A stretch of DNA of 64,000 nt, from NCBI RefSeq assembly GCF_009827545.1, contig NZ_WTYS01000001.1, positions 1,141,772 to 1,205,771 on the forward strand, given 5' to 3'. Under the pieces are notes generated by a model. It searched no databases and was not told the DNA's origin. It was given only the letters and a program-made list of their open reading frames with translations. This document shows, piece after piece, positions 1 through 9,812 of the stretch (positions are counted from its first letter, which is position 1; every line of letters starts with the position of its first letter). The position numbers were made by a program, and so were the translations under genes. Source of the stretch: Pontixanthobacter gangjinensis (lineage in GTDB: Bacteria; Pseudomonadota; Alphaproteobacteria; Sphingomonadales; Sphingomonadaceae).

Positions 1-698
1 CCTGCCGTATCTTGGGTGCTGCTGATTGGCACCACGTGAGTTCGGCTTACAAGACCGACACTGGGCTTGAAACCAACAACTCCATTGATGCTCGCGGGGC
101 AGGTAATCGAACCGTTGGTTTCTGTTCCGATGGCGGCCCATGCGAACCCTGCTGCGACGGCCGCACCGCTGCCTGATGAAGAGCCGCAGGAATTGCGGTC
201 AATCGCGTGCGGATTTCGGGTAAGGCCGCCGATTGCGCTCCATCCGCTGGTCGAGCTGTTGTCGCGGATATTGGCCCATTCGGACAAGTTGGTTTTGCCA
301 AGAACGATGCCACCGTTAACGCGTAAATTGGCAATCAAAGGCGCATCGCGCCGCGTCATATTGTTTTGAAGTGCCAGACTGCCGGCCGTGGTAGGCCATT
401 CGGCGGTTTCGATATTGTCTTTGACTAACACCGTTTTACCTTCAAGCGGCAGTTCAACCCGGGAGACAGCCAGATCGGCAGCGCCGGGGTTGTATGCAAT
501 GACTGCATTGAGCATGGGGCCGGCATCATCCAGCGTTTCGATCCGGTGAATTTGGTCCTTTACTTCAGCTACGCGGGCGGAGGCCGGGCCGCCATTGGTA
601 AAAGCGGGCGGCTGTTCTTGCGCGAAAGCGAGACTAGCGCCGCCAAAATAGCATGCGCTGGACAGAAGCGCGGCGAGCGGGATTTTATGGATTATCAT
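1..698 (-). CDS. Secreted amidase-signature enzyme, 3' end cut by the window edge
   Basis: Reading the minus strand from an ATG at 698 gives 232 uninterrupted codons to base 1, so the C-terminal part lies outside the window. The first 26 residues (MIIHKIPLAALLSSACYFGG then ASLAFA) form a signal peptide, so the enzyme should be exported. The amidase-signature core is clear: VKDN supplies the catalytic lysine, a Ser-rich SSSGSGAAVAAG loop the middle serine, and GTETNGSI the nucleophile serine. The family hydrolyses amide bonds; the substrate cannot be told. It differs from GatA in this window, which has no signal peptide. The gene diverges from the acyltransferase at 874. Confidence 0.85.
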   Translation of the reverse strand, partial: MIIHKIPLAALLSSACYFGGASLAFAQEQPPAFTNGGPASARVAEVKDQIHRIETLDDAGPMLNAVIAYNPGAADLAVSRVELPLEGKTVLVKDNIETAEWPTTAGSLALQNNMTRRDAPLIANLRVNGGIVLGKTNLSEWANIRDNSSTSGWSAIGGLTRNPHAIDRNSCGSSSGSGAAVAAGFAWAAIGTETNGSITCPASINGVVGFKPSVGLVSRTHVVPISSTQDTA

Positions 699-873
699 GC
701 ACCGCAGACTGCCAGTTTGGTAATTTATCGCAAGGCTTGTGTTGCATGGCGGGACAGCGGTTCTGCTTTTACCCGCAATTTACCTCCGCCCTTTACAGCT
801 CCACCACCCAGGGAAAATTGAGAGGGCAGGAGCGAGTTGCGAGCGAACAAAAATCGTAAGTCGTGAGTAGAAT

Positions 874-2118
874 ATGAGCCAATCACATGCCACCATAGCG
901 GCTAGGCCGCAGCGTTATCACGACATCGACGGAGCGCGATCCGTTCTGATGTTCCTGTCGGTCGCTTTGCATGCAGGCACAGTCTATGCGCCAGCGCGGC
1001 CCTGGATAACAGCGAACACCGATAGTCACGCATTCTTTGACTGGCTGATTTTTGGGTTTCACTTGTTTGTTACACCGACATTTTTCTTTGTCGGCGGGTT
1101 CTTTACGGTGTTATTGCTGTCACGCCGCAGTGTCGGCGATTTCATCACAAACCGGCTCGTCCGCACTGGTATCCCGCTCGTAAGCGTTGCCGTGTCGCTC
1201 AATATGATTGAGCATCATTTGCGTTACATCGATGCCGGGGGCGGCGCGACATTTCTGGGCTGGATCGGAAGTGCAGAATTCATAGCAATCTGGATGGATG
1301 GCACTTGGGCTTTGCATTTATGGTTTCTGGTCAGCCTAATCCCGATGTTCCTGCTCGCCGGAGCGGTTCAGTGCGCTGTTCCGCGCAATTCATCTTTGAG
1401 GCAGAAGGTTGTCCAATTTTCAGACAAATTCGGCTTGTGGTTCGGCTCCAGCGCCGCATTTGCAATTTTCCTGTTGCTTGCGGCTTCCGCCAACACAGCG
1501 AATTATCTGGCTGCTGCGCAGATGCCGGGTGCTTATGATTTGATATTCCCGGGTTTCCAAAGCTGGTACAAATTGGTCAGCGAATTTCCCTTCTTTGTCA
1601 TCGGCGTGATGGCTGCGCTTTCGCCCGGCTTCTTGGCGGCTCTGGTGCGCTGGCGCGGGTGGATGCCAGCTGCTGCAGCACTCGCGTTGCTGGTTCAGCC
1701 CTATCCCGATGAAAGTCAGAGCCAGCTTGTTTCGCTAGCGATGCTTTTCGCCAACCAATTGGCAATCTGGACGATCGTTCTGTTCATTCTGCAATTCTTC
1801 CACCGGTATTTCTTTGCCGGTGGCCCCAAAACCGCCTGGCTGGCAGACTGCGCACTGACGATGTATTTACTGCACCACTGCCTTATCTATGCCTATGGCC
1901 AGTGGCTGGTAGCGGTGGATTGGCCCATCGCGCTGGAGTTTGCGATTTTGACCATTGTCACGGCCGCTACCGTCATTGTGATCCATGAATATGTGGTTCG
2001 GCGCTTCGCACTTGCCAGGCTGCTGTTTAATGGAAAGACCGATATCGGCGCGATCCGCAAGGAGCGTGCCGAGAAAGCCGAGGACAGCCGTGTTTCCGGA
2101 TTGCTGCCGGCCGAATAA
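874..2118 (+). CDS. Acyltransferase 3 family membrane protein
   Basis: A 414-residue polytopic protein. The N terminus has the family hallmark RYHDIDGARSVLMFLSVALH, where the Asp-Arg pair and the histidine at the end of the first membrane helix belong to the acyl-transfer site. About ten hydrophobic segments follow, with FFFVGGFFT after the second. Members move acyl groups from cytoplasmic donors onto envelope glycans or lipids; OafA and the succinyltransferase MdoC are relatives, and the overall shape is closest to MdoC/OpgC. The acceptor is unknown. The ribosome-binding site is weak. It converges with the receptor gene at 2122, only three bases away, with no visible terminator between them. 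Confidence 0.8.
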   Translation: MSQSHATIAARPQRYHDIDGARSVLMFLSVALHAGTVYAPARPWITANTDSHAFFDWLIFGFHLFVTPTFFFVGGFFTVLLLSRRSVGDFITNRLVRTGIPLVSVAVSLNMIEHHLRYIDAGGGATFLGWIGSAEFIAIWMDGTWALHLWFLVSLIPMFLLAGAVQCAVPRNSSLRQKVVQFSDKFGLWFGSSAAFAIFLLLAASANTANYLAAAQMPGAYDLIFPGFQSWYKLVSEFPFFVIGVMAALSPGFLAALVRWRGWMPAAAALALLVQPYPDESQSQLVSLAMLFANQLAIWTIVLFILQFFHRYFFAGGPKTAWLADCALTMYLLHHCLIYAYGQWLVAVDWPIALEFAILTIVTAATVIVIHEYVVRRFALARLLFNGKTDIGAIRKERAEKAEDSRVSGLLPAE

Positions 2119-2121
2119 GGG

Positions 2122-4266
2122 TCAGAAGTTGCCCGAAACGCTGAACCGGAATATCGGGCCTATATCGCGCGCTCTTTCTTCAATGAAGGCGATCTGGTTG
2201 TCGGTGCGGGGCCCATCATAGACCGTTCGTTCAAAGAATTCCTTCCCGCCTAGAAGGTTCGCCGCAGTCGCGCTTACTGTCAGCCCGAAAACGTCCTTAT
2301 GCTCGATGAAGACATCGGCGAAGGTTGGTCCTTCATAATTGCGCCCGACTTCGCTGAGCCTCAAATACCGATTGTTGCGCGAATGGAAGATGTTAGCGCC
2401 ATAGGCCCAATCGCTGGACGGTATGTCATGGCGGAATTCAGCGCGGAAACGCTTATTGCGCTGTTGCGAGAATGCCCGGCTGATGCCGGTCAAGGGATCG
2501 CGCACATTAGTGTCAATGATCTGGAATTCGAGATCGACTTGCGCGCCAGGCACGCCGAGCGGATCAAATTTCAGGGTTGTGTTCCAATTGAAATCGGTGC
2601 GCTTTGCCTTATCAATATTGCCGCGCGCTTCGCCGCCAGTCAGCAGCGGGATAACGTCAATATAGTCCTCGACCATCCGATGCGTGACCGTGAAATTGGT
2701 TGAGCCCCAAGCGCCAAGTGTCTTGTTGATTTCCAGCTCAATATCCCAGCGCTGTTCTGGCACCAATTCATTATTGCCCCCATTTTGGTTGCCGTCATCA
2801 AGGAATACCCGCGCAAGCACGTCACCGAAGGACAATTGGCCAACCACGCGGCGGGCTTCGAGCGAGATATCCAGCCCTTTTTCAGGACGCCATGATAGCG
2901 AAGCGGAGCCCTTTGGTCGTTTAAAGCTGCGCGCATTTGCAGCGCTGCCTGATTGGGTTATTTTGGAGAATTCAGCCCCGCCAGTTGCCTGAAAGCCCAA
3001 TTCCGGGGTCAATTGCTTGCTAAAGCTTAGGGCAGTTTCATATCGATCCTCGCGGACACCGCCGGTGCCTTCGGGGAAGGCAATTGGCGCGAACTCGCCG
3101 CCGTCCAGCTCGAACAGGCTTGCTACATTATCAAGCCGGTTGAAAGCCGCTTCGCCGGTTATCTGCCAATCGGCGTCAAACATCGGCCAATTGTACTCGC
3201 CCCGAACAATGCGCTCTCCTTGATCGCTTATCTGTGCAAACCGGCCCCCTTCATCGTCCGAACTGTCGCCGAAGCCTGTCGTCACAGTCTCAGTGAAGTC
3301 GCGGTTCTGGAAACTCTCCAGACCTATAAGCTTAAGTTTCCCGGAGCCGAGGGGGAATTCGATATCTGCAGAAATTTCATATTCATATTCGCGGTTACGG
3401 CGGATGTTGTCCCGATTGCGGTCAACCAACCCCGTGCCAGACAGAAACTCTTGCTCTGCTGCGTCAAATATCTCTTTCTCGTATGACAAATTCAGGTTGG
3501 CGGTAACATCCTTGCCGAAATCATATTTGAGATTGGCTGAAATTGAGGGTTCGTCAAATTTACCCTTGAAGCCGCCATCCTGAGTTTCGAGTAGCGTGCC
3601 ATTGGCATCATAAATGAAGCCCGGTCCAACAGCACCAAAGCGGTTGTTCTGCAGTCTGGCTGCGATTGTGTAGTCCAAGTTTCCCGCACTTCCTGATGCG
3701 GAGATTTCACCACCAAACAATTCCTGGCGATCTGTTTCGGGGCGAAAGCTCCCACGCCAAACAAATTGGCCCGACATGCCGCCGCCCGAAGTGATGATGT
3801 TGGCCACCTGTCCGGTCAGCCCCGGAATATCGAGCGTGGTTCCGTCAACGATTTCTATCCGGACGACCTTATCAGCAGGTATCCGTGATAGCTGGTCGCG
3901 AGCACTGTCGGACTTGCTCGACAGCCGGCCGCCATTGATCAAAATGTTCTCGTCTGCCTGACCAAGACCGCGACCGCCTCCACCGCCACCCTGAATGTTG
4001 AACCCCGGGACTTCTTGCAGCATGTCGAGTGCGTTGCGGGGCGCAATGCGGGCGAAATATTCGGGTGCGTAGACTTGTCCCCGGCCTTCAGAAACACTGG
4101 TTTCGGCGGTTGCCGCGGCGCTGGCGTCTACCGCAACGGCTTTTGAAATATCCGGTAGGGATTCTTGGGCTACCAAGGGCGCGCAGAAACATAGCGCGAC
4201 CCCGCTTGGCAGCAGAGCGAAAGCTCGTGCGGAAAAAATTCGCAACTCAGGGGGGAATGCGGCCAT
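2122..4266 (-). CDS. TonB-dependent receptor-like outer-membrane protein
   Basis: From the ATG at 4266 this is 714 residues. The reading frame is open further upstream (ATG at 4293, TTG at 4302), but the 4266 start has GAGAGG 11 bases before it and opens directly into a signal-like stretch ending LVAQE. A plug domain follows: ALDMLQEVPGFNIQ, a run of six glycines, then ILINGGRLSSKS and a segment like RIEIVDGTTLDIPG. The remainder alternates polar and hydrophobic residues as a beta barrel does and ends in RFSVSGNF with a terminal Phe. Such receptors import siderophores, carbohydrates or other ligands using TonB energy. I see no obvious TonB box and cannot name the ligand. Confidence 0.8.
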   Translation of the reverse strand: MAAFPPELRIFSARAFALLPSGVALCFCAPLVAQESLPDISKAVAVDASAAATAETSVSEGRGQVYAPEYFARIAPRNALDMLQEVPGFNIQGGGGGGRGLGQADENILINGGRLSSKSDSARDQLSRIPADKVVRIEIVDGTTLDIPGLTGQVANIITSGGGMSGQFVWRGSFRPETDRQELFGGEISASGSAGNLDYTIAARLQNNRFGAVGPGFIYDANGTLLETQDGGFKGKFDEPSISANLKYDFGKDVTANLNLSYEKEIFDAAEQEFLSGTGLVDRNRDNIRRNREYEYEISADIEFPLGSGKLKLIGLESFQNRDFTETVTTGFGDSSDDEGGRFAQISDQGERIVRGEYNWPMFDADWQITGEAAFNRLDNVASLFELDGGEFAPIAFPEGTGGVREDRYETALSFSKQLTPELGFQATGGAEFSKITQSGSAANARSFKRPKGSASLSWRPEKGLDISLEARRVVGQLSFGDVLARVFLDDGNQNGGNNELVPEQRWDIELEINKTLGAWGSTNFTVTHRMVEDYIDVIPLLTGGEARGNIDKAKRTDFNWNTTLKFDPLGVPGAQVDLEFQIIDTNVRDPLTGISRAFSQQRNKRFRAEFRHDIPSSDWAYGANIFHSRNNRYLRLSEVGRNYEGPTFADVFIEHKDVFGLTVSATAANLLGGKEFFERTVYDGPRTDNQIAFIEERARDIGPIFRFSVSGNF

Positions 4267-4472
4267 GGGGGGATTATCCTCTCTCAATTGCATCTTTCGC
4301 AATTGCTACGCGCTTAGAACAGAGCCGACTCGACAGGGGGATGGCATTGCGCGATGAACAACTTGGCGCGTTGAAAGTTCCAGATGACCCGTTTTGAAGG
4401 AGCGACGAGGCGACCGAGGAGGCCGCCAGCTACTGACTGCAATCAAGGAGTTTTCAACCGATCTGGCATCAT

Positions 4473-4492
4473 CAAGGGTTAATGCCCTTGAA
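4473..4492 (+). promoter_or_regulatory. Inverted repeat in the clpP upstream region
   Basis: TCAAGGG and CCCTTGA form a perfect 7-bp inverted repeat around a 6-base loop, about 57 bases before the clpP start codon. No T run follows, so it is not a classic terminator. Its right arm plus the next base reads CCCTTGAA, which resembles the -35 element of heat-shock promoters, but no well-placed -10 follows. It lies in the 283-base gap between the divergent receptor gene and clpP, where I see nothing else. Confidence 0.35.
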
Positions 4493-4549
4493 CATCGCCG
4501 CGCCAGTCGCGACATAGGCGGTCAGATTTGAGATGACGTAAGGATTATT

Positions 4550-5254
4550 ATGATCGACCTTTCACAGCACCTTGGCGATACATACGGCACGCAAGGCCAA
4601 TTTACCCGCGACCCGGTGACCGGCGCGCTGGTGCCTATGGTTGTCGAGCAGACCAGCCGGGGTGAGCGTAGCTTCGATATTTTCAGCCGCCTTCTACGCG
4701 AACGGATTGTGTTCGTTACTGGCCAGGTCGAAGACGGAATGGCATCGCTTATCACCGCGCAATTGCTGTTTCTTGAAAGCGAAAACCCGTCCAAGCCGAT
4801 TTCTATGTATATTAACTCGCCTGGCGGTGTTGTGACCGCTGGAATGGCGATCCATGACACTATGCAATATATCAAGCCACGTGTGTCCACCGTTTGCATG
4901 GGGCAGGCCGCATCGATGGGCAGCTTCCTGCTAGCAGCAGGGGAACCTGGCATGCGTGTTGCGCTGCCGAACAGCCGCATCATGATCCACCAGCCTTCTG
5001 GCGGTGCGCGCGGTATGGCGTCGGATATCGAAATTCAGGCCCGCGAAATATTGCGGATCAAGAAGAGCATGAACGATCTTTATGTGAAATACACCGGCAA
5101 GAAATTGTCCGAGATCGAAAAGGCGATGGACCGCGACACCTTCTTGGAGGCAGACGAAGCGATGAAATTCGGCATCGTCGACAAAGTCTTCGAAACACGC
5201 CCTGAAGGCGAAGAGCCTGCCGACGAGAAGGGTTCGGGCGGCGCTCCTGAATAA
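4550..5254 (+). CDS. clpP: ATP-dependent Clp protease proteolytic subunit
   Basis: A 234-residue serine peptidase that forms the tetradecameric proteolytic chamber of ClpXP. The catalytic triad is visible as Ser122 (GQAASMGSF), His147 (MIHQPSGG) and Asp196 (DRDTF). The INSPGG segment forming the oxyanion strand is present. The C terminus is a charged tail ([13 protein letters not shown]) longer than the E. coli enzyme's. GTAAGGA lies 7 bases before the ATG. It is followed after 219 bases by clpX, the usual arrangement. In alphaproteobacteria ClpXP degrades CtrA and other cell-cycle regulators, and chpT at 14176 belongs to that same pathway. Confidence 0.98.
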   Translation: MIDLSQHLGDTYGTQGQFTRDPVTGALVPMVVEQTSRGERSFDIFSRLLRERIVFVTGQVEDGMASLITAQLLFLESENPSKPISMYINSPGGVVTAGMAIHDTMQYIKPRVSTVCMGQAASMGSFLLAAGEPGMRVALPNSRIMIHQPSGGARGMASDIEIQAREILRIKKSMNDLYVKYTGKKLSEIEKAMDRDTFLEADEAMKFGIVDKVFETRPEGEEPADEKGSGGAPE

Positions 5255-5344
5255 GGGTTTGCCGCCTCTTCTCACCGGCGCATTGCGGTGCATTGCCCCG
5301 GCGTGGGACGTTAACTGTAGCAATTCAGCAACCTTGCCGCTTCA

Positions 5345-5362
5345 GCACTCCGTAAGGGGTGC
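5345..5362 (+). promoter_or_regulatory. GNRA-capped hairpin before clpX
   Basis: GCACTCC and GGGGTGC pair (one G-T wobble) around a GTAA loop, a stable tetraloop type in RNA. No T run follows. It sits about 110 bases upstream of the clpX start in the clpP-clpX spacer, so it may be a processing or stability element of a clpP-clpX transcript; that role is inferred only from position. Confidence 0.3.
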
Positions 5363-5473
5363 CTGCTATAAGCTGTAGGTTGATTATCAAATATCCGGCC
5401 TTAAAGTCGGACGAATCGCGCCATTTGGCCCGCTTGGGGTCAAACGGACACAAGGGATTCGGGAACACGGGAT

Positions 5474-6739
<1,266 letters not shown>

Positions 6740-6740
6740 T

Positions 6741-7691
6741 TTGTTCGGTAGAGCGCGAGAAGTTTTTCGCTCAGCTCTAACGTCGGGAGGCCTGCGACTA
6801 ATCCAAACTTCCGAAGAGTTTAAGAAAGCCAAGAGGAATTTCCTTTGGGTTTCCGGGGTGCTTTGGCTATTTTCTGTGTCTAGTCCGAGCAAAGGTGACT
6901 CTTATAAAGTCACCTTACTTTCTGACTTCGAAGTCGGACAATTTACCCTTGCAACAGGATTGATAATTCTTCTTGTTTACAACTGGTTGGGCTTTTCTCG
7001 CGAAGTTCGTAGGGTTCACCACGAAGCATCTGTGGCGGCCAAGGCCCTTGAGGCAAGTGACGAACCTGAGCGGGGTACTATTGTTTTGATGCAATTTGAC
7101 AACGCCGCCGGAGAGATGGTGAAGGGGGTTCAAGAATGGAGCGTCCAGTTAAAAAAAGCATCAGCCAAGATTAATGACTTGGAAGTCCGAGAAACGGAGA
7201 TTGAACAAACCCTTCCAGAAATCAGCCGAGAATTGCGAGAGCTAGAAAATAAATCGATCAGAATTCAGCAGAATGTAATGGCCTTTTTTGAGTCCACAGA
7301 AGGTACGACCAATCTGCAAAAAATTGCGAAGCATTACGAGGATGATGCTAAAGGTCTTTCGGAGCAAATATTCAAAGTGTCAGCGGAAGCCTCTCATTTG
7401 GCTAGTCAAATCAAGTCGAATGATCGCGATCCTGACCTCGAATTGATCTATGAGACTGAAAATTCAGCGATAACGAAAATTGAACAACTGCATAGTCTTA
7501 CAAAGAAACTTTCGGACATATCAATCAGTTTCGTGAACTTTGCTGATGATTTAGATGGCCGTGATGTGAGGAGTCATATTTTCCTAGATCGCTTTGTACC
7601 TTACGGCTTTGCAACGGTTGCGTTTGGCACTTGTGTTTGGTTTAAATATGAGATCGCCCTTGTCTCCATGCGGAATTGGTTTGTAAGTTAG
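6741..7691 (+). CDS. AT-rich coiled-coil membrane protein of unknown function
   Basis: I do not recognise this 316-residue protein. The TTG at 6741 is preferred because GGAAGAGG lies 9 bases before it; a TTG at 6705, inside clpX, is also in frame. Two hydrophobic segments lie near the N terminus (NFLWVSGVLWLFSV and TLATGLIILLVYNWLGF), then a long charged helix likely to be coiled coil (KKASAKINDLEVRETEIEQ onward), and one C-terminal hydrophobic segment (YGFATVAFGTCVWF). Base composition differs from the neighbours: the 60-base stretches at 7141 and 7321 contain 26 and 23 G+C. This suggests recent acquisition. A helical membrane-tethered sensor or scaffold is possible, but nothing proves it. 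Confidence 0.7.
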   Translation: MFGRAREVFRSALTSGGLRLIQTSEEFKKAKRNFLWVSGVLWLFSVSSPSKGDSYKVTLLSDFEVGQFTLATGLIILLVYNWLGFSREVRRVHHEASVAAKALEASDEPERGTIVLMQFDNAAGEMVKGVQEWSVQLKKASAKINDLEVRETEIEQTLPEISRELRELENKSIRIQQNVMAFFESTEGTTNLQKIAKHYEDDAKGLSEQIFKVSAEASHLASQIKSNDRDPDLELIYETENSAITKIEQLHSLTKKLSDISISFVNFADDLDGRDVRSHIFLDRFVPYGFATVAFGTCVWFKYEIALVSMRNWFVS

Positions 7692-7799
7692 ACATCTGAG
7701 AAATGTCGCCCTTGTGGTTTGTCTTGCCATTTGCCCCTCCGTTAGTCCTGCGGACTGCCACCTCCCCATTGCTGTGTAACGGGGCGGATGATTGCGACC

Positions 7800-7840
7800 A
7801 AAACCCCGCCCAGCCCGAGGAGGCGCTGAGCGGGGTTCTG
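7800..7840. terminator. Hairpin terminator downstream of the fasciclin gene
   Basis: AACCCCGC (7802-7809) pairs with GCGGGGTT (7830-7837) around a 20-base loop. On the minus strand it is followed by TTTTGG, so it probably ends the fasciclin transcript. It could also act on the plus strand for the gene ending at 7691. Confidence 0.65.
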
Positions 7841-7885
7841 TTTGCGCTGCGGGAGGGGAATTTCGCAGCGCGGGTTGTTACTGGA

Positions 7886-8455
7886 TCAGGCCGGCAGGAA
7901 TACGCCATCGGTTACGTGGATCACGCCGTTAGAAACCTTCACATCGGCCTGCGTAACGGCGGTGGCGCGGCCTGCGGCGTCTGTGATGACCACTGTGTCG
8001 CCCGATAGACGTGCGGTCAGTTCGCCTCCTGATAGGGTAGAGAGGGTTGCGCTGCCGCCGCCTGCTTGAATCAGACCGATCAGGTCAGCGGCAGAGACAT
8101 TTCCGGCCACTGCGTGATAGGTCAGGATGCCGGTCAGGGTTCCCTTGTTTTCAGGCTTTACCAGCGTTGCCACGGTGCCTTCTGGCAATTTCGCAAAGGC
8201 CGTGTCGGTGGGCGCGAAGATGGTGAATGGGCCGGGGCCGGAAAGTGTGTCAGCTAGGCCGGCTGCCTTAACCGCGGCTACCAGAGTGGTATGTACGCCG
8301 GTGCCAACAGCGGCCTGCACGATATTAGGCTGCGCCATTTCACCATGTGATTTGTGGTTATGCGCAGCAACCGGTGCGGTGCCGATCAGCGCGCCACCCG
8401 AAATTGCAACTACGCCTGCGAGGGCAAGGGCTTTGAATGATTTGAAATTTGGCAT
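7886..8455 (-). CDS. Secreted fasciclin (FAS1) domain protein
   Basis: A 189-residue protein with a signal peptide (ALALAGVVAISGGALIGTAP, cleavage near VAA-HN) and a single FAS1 domain. The H1 region (GVHTTLVAAVKAAGLADTL), the hallmark FTIFAPTDTAFAKLP, the YH motif (LTYHAVAG) and the H2-like end VIHVTDGVFLPA are all present. FAS1 domains mediate adhesion at the cell surface. GGAG lies 8 bases before the ATG. The gene follows an ECF sigma/anti-sigma pair, as the mycobacterial fasciclin proteins MPT70/MPT83 are controlled by SigK/RskA, and a matching promoter-like sequence precedes it. It is therefore a likely target of that sigma factor. Confidence 0.9.
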   Translation of the reverse strand: MPNFKSFKALALAGVVAISGGALIGTAPVAAHNHKSHGEMAQPNIVQAAVGTGVHTTLVAAVKAAGLADTLSGPGPFTIFAPTDTAFAKLPEGTVATLVKPENKGTLTGILTYHAVAGNVSAADLIGLIQAGGGSATLSTLSGGELTARLSGDTVVITDAAGRATAVTQADVKVSNGVIHVTDGVFLPA

Positions 8456-8499
8456 TGAATATCTCCTGTTTCATCAAGCCCCGTCCGGCTTGTGATGGA

Positions 8500-8527
8500 G
8501 ATACGCAGCCCGCCAATTGGCGGATGC
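8500..8527 (-). promoter_or_regulatory. Candidate ECF-sigma promoter of the fasciclin gene with palindromic spacer
   Basis: On the minus strand GCATCC (8527-8522), a 16-base spacer and CGTATC (8505-8500) resemble the CCATCC / CGAATA promoter described for SigK, as I recall it. Transcription would begin about 40 bases before the fasciclin ATG. The spacer contains most of a perfect 14-bp palindrome, CCGCCAATTGGCGG (8510-8523), which could also be an operator. The assignment rests on motif likeness and genomic context. Confidence 0.45.
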
Positions 8528-8535
8528 AAAAAATA

Positions 8536-9243
8536 TCAGGTTTTTGTAAATTCGCCCGATGCGACCGTCGGGCCCGCGGCTGAATTGGGCAAATGTCCGC
8601 CCAAGGGTTCACGAGTCAAAATCAGGTCAGAGCCAGCCGCAATGCGCTGCGCCAAAGCCTCGTCAATTGGCATCCGGCGTTCCTCGCCTGGCACAACCAC
8701 GCCCAAGGATATCGGAGCGCCTTCATCCGCAACCAGCCACAATTCATGATCATGTACGCCGTCAGCGGTCAGGCCGCTGGCCGAGACAAGCATTTCGGAG
8801 CTGTCGGGCAGATACGTCACCGCGAGCCGGAGCGGCGTCTCGCCAATCGGGATATTGGCCATTAGCGGCGCGGCAGGATTGGCGGGCTGTTGCTGGATCG
8901 CGGGAATGGCGAAAAAGGCCAGCGCAATCGCCGCGGCAGCAGATACGAGGCTGGCCATTTGCCACTGCCGGATGCGGCGGCGCAATGTTACGACTTCAGC
9001 TGCCGGGCGGCTGTCCTCCGCAATCTTGCGCTCGATCCGCGCCCAAACCTGTTTGCCGGGCGCTATCTCGGCAAATTCGTCATGCAGCGGTGCGAGGCGC
9101 TCCTGCCATGCAGCGACCTCCTCCGCGAAAGATGGGTCGCTCACCATCAATCCGCGTGCTTGCAGCAATTCCTCGCCTTCGAGCAGGCTAAGCGCGTGTT
9201 CGGCGGCGAGCCGTTCGCGATCTGTCAATCCTGGAGCGCTCAT
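8536..9243 (-). CDS. Anti-sigma factor, RskA type
   Basis: A 235-residue protein starting at an ATG whose first four bases (ATGA) overlap the sigma-factor stop, implying coupled translation. The cytoplasmic N-terminal part (LAAEHALSLLEGEE, then FAEEVAAWQERLAPL) is the sigma-binding region. One membrane helix lies at about residues 97-116. The periplasmic part has the RskA-type core (GETPLRLAVTYLPDSSEMLV, ending with TREPLGGHLP). No HxxxCxxC zinc motif is present, so it is not a ZAS-type factor. It should hold the neighbouring ECF sigma at the membrane until a signal, probably proteolysis, releases it. Confidence 0.88.
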   Translation of the reverse strand: MSAPGLTDRERLAAEHALSLLEGEELLQARGLMVSDPSFAEEVAAWQERLAPLHDEFAEIAPGKQVWARIERKIAEDSRPAAEVVTLRRRIRQWQMASLVSAAAAIALAFFAIPAIQQQPANPAAPLMANIPIGETPLRLAVTYLPDSSEMLVSASGLTADGVHDHELWLVADEGAPISLGVVVPGEERRMPIDEALAQRIAAGSDLILTREPLGGHLPNSAAGPTVASGEFTKT

Positions 9244-9812
9244 ATGTCGAGACACCTCTTTAATTTTTCGAGTCCGCGCCGGACCCAGCTCTTCATCGTT
9301 CCCAACGGAACATCCTTGGCCTCAGCCAATTCTGCATAGGTTGTGCCTTCAAAGAAAGCAGTGCGGATAGCATCCTGAGTGCGGTCTTCCAATTCGCCAA
9401 GGCAATGGTGAATCTTCGCATCGCGCTGTGTGGTTTCCAGCATGGCATCGGCGAGTGGTGCCGAATCCGAAATTTCTGCCGCTTCTTCGATTGGCGCCGC
9501 TTCGCGTTGGACCCTGCCACCGCCGCCGCCCGAGCGCAGCCTGTCAATCGCCCGGTTGCGCGCGAAGGTCGCCAGCCAGCTGATCGGGCTTGCCCGCGCC
9601 GGATCGTACCGACCGGCGCTGCGCCACAAACTGATATAGACGTCTTGCAAGGCATCCTCGGCTTCATCTCTGCTGCCTAAGATACGCAGGCAAATGCCAA
9701 ATAGTTTCGCTGAGGTGGCCGAGTAAATGAATTCGAGCGCTGACCTGTCGCCATCCGCCAACCGCGCGATTGCGGCTTTCAGCTCTTCACGGGCCCGTTC
9801 CGGATCGCTCAC
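9240..9812 (-). CDS. ECF-family RNA polymerase sigma factor, SigK-like
   Basis: A 190-residue sigma factor. Region 2 is seen in FGICLRILGSRDEAEDALQD and VYISLWRSAGRYDP, with SWLATFARNRAIDRLR following. Region 4 is TTYAELAEAKDVPLGTMKSW, then VRRGLEKLKR. The linker is alanine- and glycine-rich. The start chosen is GTG at 9812, whose GTGA overlaps the stop of the metal-exporter gene; a TTG at 9842 is the longer alternative. The downstream gene is its anti-sigma factor, and the gene after that encodes a fasciclin protein. This arrangement matches the SigK-type group of ECF factors. Confidence 0.9.
   Translation of the reverse strand: MSDPERAREELKAAIARLADGDRSALEFIYSATSAKLFGICLRILGSRDEAEDALQDVYISLWRSAGRYDPARASPISWLATFARNRAIDRLRSGGGGGRVQREAAPIEEAAEISDSAPLADAMLETTQRDAKIHHCLGELEDRTQDAIRTAFFEGTTYAELAEAKDVPLGTMKSWVRRGLEKLKRCLDI

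Noticed and set aside
4306-4515. Small minus-strand gene before clpP
   Set aside because: Composition is arginine/serine-rich like a chance frame and it overlaps the likely promoter region.
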